This document shows, in pieces, positions 53,464 through 56,589 of a stretch of DNA of 56,589 nt. Under the pieces are notes generated by a model. It did no database searches and had not been told where the DNA came from. It saw only the letters and a program-made list of their open reading frames with translations. The position numbers and the translations under genes are program-made. The first letter of the stretch is position 1. Each line of letters opens with the position of its first letter. The DNA is from a virus: the IMG/VR virus record IMGVR_UViG_3300044675_005175, positions 1 through 56,589 of that record; one strand, 5' to 3'.

Positions 53464-53593
53464 TTTCTCAAGTTGATTGTTTGTTAAGATACAAATTAAA
53501 GCTGTATCAACTTTGCGCTATGGGTAAGGACTCGATGGTCGAATGGTGGAGGAAATCCTCAAGGGTTTCTGAGCCATCGACACCCAAGCATAG
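53464..53593 (-). ncRNA. Structured leader or Y-RNA-like candidate upstream of the TROVE gene
   Basis: Next to the start: AAGTTGAT/ATCAACTT (8 bp) encloses GATACA/TGTATC. Further up: CTATG/CATAG (53518-53522 with 53589-53593) encloses CGATGG/CCATCG (53533-53538 with 53574-53579) and GAGG/CCTC. Bacterial Y RNAs are usually encoded beside Ro genes; no known Y-RNA consensus could be confirmed by eye. Confidence 0.4.
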
Positions 53594-53622
53594 TTAAAAC
53601 CTAATGCAGTAAATCCTGGGAA

Positions 53623-54126
53623 CTACCAGGAGGCCCGGTACACGAACCTCCAGCTATAGTCCTCCTCAGGAATCGCGGGGTGGTTGAGGACTTTCTCCAG
53701 GACTTTGACTGTGTGTTCAAGGTCGGCGTAGTAATTCTCACCGTAGTCTGTCGAGCCGAAGAAGAATCCCCCTTCGGTGGGTAGGATCTCCGCAGGGTTT
53801 ACTGTGTTTGTTTCCGCAGGGGTGTCCCTACTTTCGAGGAGTTTTTTGCACCGAGAGAGAAGTTCTACCAAGTCGTCTCGGCCAACATCAATGTCTTCGC
53901 ATTTGTCTTCTCCCTCAGATAGATCCACAAAAAACTTGTGAATGTGGTTGGCTTTACGCCAGTAAGCAACTTCGACTCGCGTGTAAAGACTGTTGCGCCT
54001 AACGGCTGCAAAGTCGGTCATACCCAAAGCTGTTACAATCTTGTTATACGTTTCTTTTTCTTCGTCGGACGAATGGTCGTAGTTGCCAAGGTATTTCTCA
54101 GCGTAAAGGTAGGAGTCAAGTCCCAT
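53623..54126 (-). CDS. Conserved protein, MGLDxYL family
   Basis: 167 aa from ATG 54126. MGLDSYLYAEKYLGNY, VAYWRKANHIHKFFVD and GGFFFGSTDYGENYYADLEH are the hallmarks of a common phage/bacterial family of unknown function. Confidence 0.75.
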   Translation of the reverse strand: MGLDSYLYAEKYLGNYDHSSDEEKETYNKIVTALGMTDFAAVRRNSLYTRVEVAYWRKANHIHKFFVDLSEGEDKCEDIDVGRDDLVELLSRCKKLLESRDTPAETNTVNPAEILPTEGGFFFGSTDYGENYYADLEHTVKVLEKVLNHPAIPEEDYSWRFVYRASW

Positions 54127-54175
54127 GGTTTTGCGAGGTTGGTTGATCAGGAGTTTGGGTCGGACGGCGGTGCAA

Positions 54176-54385
54176 TCAGCGCAGGTTGTCCGTACCTGCG
54201 ATCTCTTCTTGAAGACGTTCAATAGCTCCACGAGCCATACCTTCCCAGAAGGAAGGGTCAAAGGCAAGGTCAATGCCCCTATCTACCCATTCCTCAATTT
54301 TCGTTTCGTGAATGGCGTCGCGTCCGGGCTTTGTGAATCGGCCACGGGACTCGTTCCAAATCTGGCCAAAGTTGTCGAAGTTCAT
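54176..54385 (-). CDS. Hypothetical protein
   Basis: 69 aa, mostly helical (SFWEGMARGAIERLQEEIAG). ATG overlaps the upstream stop. Unknown. Confidence 0.55.
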   Translation of the reverse strand: MNFDNFGQIWNESRGRFTKPGRDAIHETKIEEWVDRGIDLAFDPSFWEGMARGAIERLQEEIAGTDNLR

Positions 54386-54771
54386 TGTTTTGTCAAGAAG
54401 TATAGTTGCGGTTGTTGGTTTTCCTCGTACCGTGAGTAGCCAATAAAGTCACCCTCAAAGCCGTCTACCCACGGTGAAATCCATTCAAAGAACTCCTGAA
54501 TTTCTCCCCGGTAGTTCTTAATGTCGCCTTTTCCTAGGAGTGCCCACTGCTTTGAGATCGTGTCTCGTTCCAGGAATTTGCAGTGTGTACGAGGAGTGTA
54601 GTAGCTGCAGTCACTGAAAAGGCAACCCCATCGGTCTGGAAGGTCCTTCAGGGCCTCTCTTTCCGAGTCTTCGTCGAGCTTTCCGCACATTGCCTTGAGA
54701 ACGGTAATGACGTCGTCGGGTGTCGATGCTTTAAGGTCAACGTTGACGTAAATCTCTGTATACATTCCCAT
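54382..54771 (-). CDS. Conserved protein, MGMYTE family
   Basis: 129 aa. MGMYTEIYVNVDL, LFSDCSYYTPRTHC and a GFEGDFIGYSRYEE end match a common small phage/bacterial family. No known activity. Confidence 0.7.
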   Translation of the reverse strand: MGMYTEIYVNVDLKASTPDDVITVLKAMCGKLDEDSEREALKDLPDRWGCLFSDCSYYTPRTHCKFLERDTISKQWALLGKGDIKNYRGEIQEFFEWISPWVDGFEGDFIGYSRYEENQQPQLYFLTKQ

Positions 54772-54827
54772 GTTTTCTTTGCGGTTTTCTTTGGGTTATG
54801 GTGCCAGTGCGATGGTTTTGTAAGGGT

Positions 54828-54873
54828 ATACTAGCGTGTTTGCTACGGGGAAGCAAGGGGCGGCTTCCCGCCC
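54828..54873 (-). promoter_or_regulatory. Promoter cassette, leftward
   Basis: -10 TAGTAT (54828-54833), 17 bp, -35 TTGCTT (54851-54856), GC half GGGCGGGAAGCCGCCC. Confidence 0.65.
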
Positions 54874-54890
54874 TTACCCCCGGACCACAC

Positions 54891-55709
54891 TCACTTCGTG
54901 TTAAAAACACCCTCGGATAGGGAGAGCACGTTGGCACCGTTAATCAGAATCTTCTGAATACTGCCGTTTTTCATGGCTTCACGGAGAACCTCAAGACGTT
55001 GGTACTCAAGAGACTGCGAAGTCACTGTGGACGCCAGTGCCTTGTTTTCCTCGGCCTTAAGTTGAGCCGTTTCAGTCTTAACTTGCTGCTCTTTTAGACC
55101 AGATTGGGCGGCAACTACACGATTCACCGACGCCACCAATTCGTCTGGTAAGTCAGCTTTGCCTACGATGATGGAGTCGACGGTTATTTTACCATCAAGG
55201 CCGTTCTTTCGGAGAGCTTCGGACAGGTTGGTTTTGATTGTGTCTTGAATCTGTTCCAGGCTGCTGTTTACGGCTAGTGCGGGGAACTCATCGACAGATT
55301 GATTTACGGCGGATGTAATCAGCCTGGAAATGTAGCTGGACATTAGTTGAAGCTGACCATTTTCGGCAATCCCGTGATTAGTCAGATCGTAGTTGGTGAA
55401 GAACTCGTAAAGGGAGTTAGGGTTGATGCTGTATGTTACAGTAACATCCATCTCTTTCATGATGGTGTTGTCCTTGGTCTTCGGGCGAAGGTCGTTTGCA
55501 GTTACCGTGATCTTTCGGGTGTTGAACACCTTAATGGATCCGAACCCGTCGTACTTAATGCCTGGTGTCAGAACCTCGTTTTTCACTTGGCCGTCGAAAC
55601 CGACATAGAGCCCGTTTTCACCGGTGTTGATCGTAGTGAACTGACCAGCTGTGAGGGCGAGAAGGAGAGCACCGGCACCAACGCCGATACCAATTTTTGC
55701 GAGTGACAT
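54891..55709 (-). CDS. SPFH/band-7 (prohibitin-like) membrane protein
   Basis: 272 aa. An N-terminal membrane anchor (IGVGAGALLLALTAGQFTTI), then the SPFH core (GFDGQVKNEVLTPG, ITVTANDLRPKTKDN, MDVTVTYSINPN) and a coiled-coil with alternating Ala/Glu (KTETAQLKAEENKALA). Phage SPFH proteins are sometimes thought to act at the host membrane, but this is unproven. Confidence 0.9.
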   Translation of the reverse strand: MSLAKIGIGVGAGALLLALTAGQFTTINTGENGLYVGFDGQVKNEVLTPGIKYDGFGSIKVFNTRKITVTANDLRPKTKDNTIMKEMDVTVTYSINPNSLYEFFTNYDLTNHGIAENGQLQLMSSYISRLITSAVNQSVDEFPALAVNSSLEQIQDTIKTNLSEALRKNGLDGKITVDSIIVGKADLPDELVASVNRVVAAQSGLKEQQVKTETAQLKAEENKALASTVTSQSLEYQRLEVLREAMKNGSIQKILINGANVLSLSEGVFNTK

Positions 55710-55754
55710 TTTGAATGTGATTTTGAATGTGAGTGGTTTGGAATTAAGGCTGGG

Positions 55755-55916
55755 CTAGTCTTTAGTTACACCGGCGTAAATAAACGCACATGCAACAAAA
55801 AGGAGGAGTGCTAGCGGTACAATTTTGAGGAAAAACACCACTGGAAGCCCCCTCAAAAAGAGAATGAACAGGAGTAAAGACACTCCAGCAGCGACACCAA
55901 GAACTCGTATTAGCAT
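55755..55916 (-). CDS. Small two-helix membrane protein
   Basis: 53 aa: GVAAGVSLLLFILFLRGL and VVFFLKIVPLALLLFVACAF are two hydrophobic spans. Lies upstream of the SPFH gene in the same direction. Confidence 0.55.
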   Translation of the reverse strand: MLIRVLGVAAGVSLLLFILFLRGLPVVFFLKIVPLALLLFVACAFIYAGVTKD

Positions 55917-55962
55917 GTGGGGTTACAGGGTGGAGAACTTTTGTAATTGTGTCGCACGGCAA

Positions 55963-56307
55963 CTAAGCAATTTTCCAGTCTTCAGCGTCACGAAACTCGA
56001 TGGACTCAGACCCGTCGTATTCCGTAACCCTAAACATAACCCCTTCAGGTACCCAGTAAATTGAAAGTTGTCTCGCGCCATCACCGTAAAAGTAGGACTC
56101 AGGGTAAACGGACTCAACGTACTCTGGTATGGAGTCTCGGCGGTCGTCTTCAACCATGCTCACCAAGGTAGGGTCGTACAATAGAAAGTTTTCGAGACCG
56201 TCGTCACCATTGCCATCGCGGGAGTTCCAGGTGCTCCAACCCGCGCCATAGCCTGGGCTGTATAAAACGGCGACTTCACCGCCTCGAACTACTCTGTCAG
56301 CTTTCAT
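55963..56307 (-). CDS. Conserved phage protein (SPGYGAGWSTW family)
   Basis: 114 aa. VAVLYSPGYGAGWSTWN, LLYDPTLVSMVED, IYWVPEGVMFRVTEYDGSES resemble an uncharacterised phage protein family. Confidence 0.7.
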   Translation of the reverse strand: MKADRVVRGGEVAVLYSPGYGAGWSTWNSRDGNGDDGLENFLLYDPTLVSMVEDDRRDSIPEYVESVYPESYFYGDGARQLSIYWVPEGVMFRVTEYDGSESIEFRDAEDWKIA

Positions 56308-56521
56308 TTCGGTTAAAGTGTGTTACAAGGAAGGTTTCTTGGTTTTCGTAGGCCTGAGCGAGAGCTTCGCCCTCAGCTTGAAGGAGCCTTACAAGGTCAA
56401 ACTGTCCGCGATCAAGGAGGAGATGACATTGCACGGAAAGGTCCCATAGTCGAGTCTGAATTGCATCGCCAAGGGAAAACGCCTTACCATGTAAGGCAGT
56501 GTCGTAGGGGTTGGGGTTCAT
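56297..56521 (-). CDS. Hypothetical helical protein
   Basis: 74 aa; helical (LLDRGQFDLVRLLQAEGEAL), overlapping the next gene by 11 bp. Unknown. Confidence 0.55.
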   Translation of the reverse strand: MNPNPYDTALHGKAFSLGDAIQTRLWDLSVQCHLLLDRGQFDLVRLLQAEGEALAQAYENQETFLVTHFNRNES

Positions 56522-56539
56522 AAGTTAAGGGTTGGGAGA

Positions 56540-56589
56540 CTAAGCAAACTGAACAAGGGTCTGTTCTTCCAGGTTCCACACACAGAGGC
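56540..56589 (-). CDS. C-terminal end of a hypothetical protein (cut by window edge)
   Basis: A frame entering from the right edge ends at TAG (56540-56542); last residues read LCVWNLEEQTLVQFA. No more can be said. Confidence 0.4.
   Translation of the reverse strand, partial: LCVWNLEEQTLVQFA

Overview
The window looks like one arm of a large tailed-phage genome. It holds about 110 mostly very small, tightly packed genes, nearly all without recognisable homology. They include phage-type nucleotide and DNA enzymes (thymidylate kinase, 5'-3' exonuclease, a possible primase, an HNH endonuclease) and a big tRNA locus. No capsid, tail or terminase gene is in view. A cyanobacterial host is only a guess: the sulfatase-modifying-factor-type lectin protein and the quinolinate synthase fit it, but nothing here proves it.

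Layout: every gene from 1 to 35.4 kb reads rightward and every gene from 35.4 kb to the end reads leftward, so the two arms converge at about 35.42 kb. Both arms are cut into short transcription units by one repeated promoter cassette. It is a GC-rich half-hairpin (GGGCGGTTT-CCCGCC), then TTGTTT, a 17-bp spacer that is itself an inverted repeat, and TATAGT or TATAAT. I count about 27 copies on + and 8 on -. 0-30 kb: small hypothetical proteins plus an FGE/C-type-lectin protein (5.3 kb), NadA (12.1 kb), HNH endonuclease (15.4 kb), a possible PD-(D/E)XK-like protein (18.1 kb), CCA-adding enzyme (20.2 kb), a cREC-like receiver domain (24.2 kb), a Thg1-like 3'-5' polymerase (26.6 kb) and tRNA-Gly. 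30.3-34.7 kb: a stable-RNA locus with normal tRNAs (Glu, Pro, Ala, Ala, Asp, Leu, Leu, Gln, Ser), several aberrant tRNA-like elements and hundreds of bases of strongly structured RNA with paired pseudoknots. 35.4-56.6 kb, leftward: thymidylate kinase, HAD phosphatase, 5'-3' exonuclease, metallophosphatase plus P-loop kinase, an NMNAT-like nucleotidyltransferase, a primase-like protein, a 2OG oxygenase, a second group of tRNAs (Ser, Arg, Lys, Cys and others, two with internal insertions), a DUF932 protein, HicB-like fusion, a TROVE/vWA (Ro60-like, DUF2828) protein and an SPFH/band-7 protein.

Theme: the genome seems to invest heavily in tRNA and RNA maintenance. None of its tRNA genes encodes CCA, and it carries its own CCA enzyme. 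Several tRNA-like genes have mismatched first acceptor pairs, and it carries a Thg1-like repair polymerase. It also has a kinase and metallophosphatase pair, a HAD phosphatase and a cREC domain (families tied to RNA end healing), plus a Ro60-like RNA-binding protein. The most unusual observations are tRNAs interrupted by 39-52 nt in the anticodon arm, tRNA-like genes whose anticodon arm is replaced by a tiny hairpin, and a ~520-nt RNA closed by a tRNA-like end with two tandem, covarying pseudoknots.
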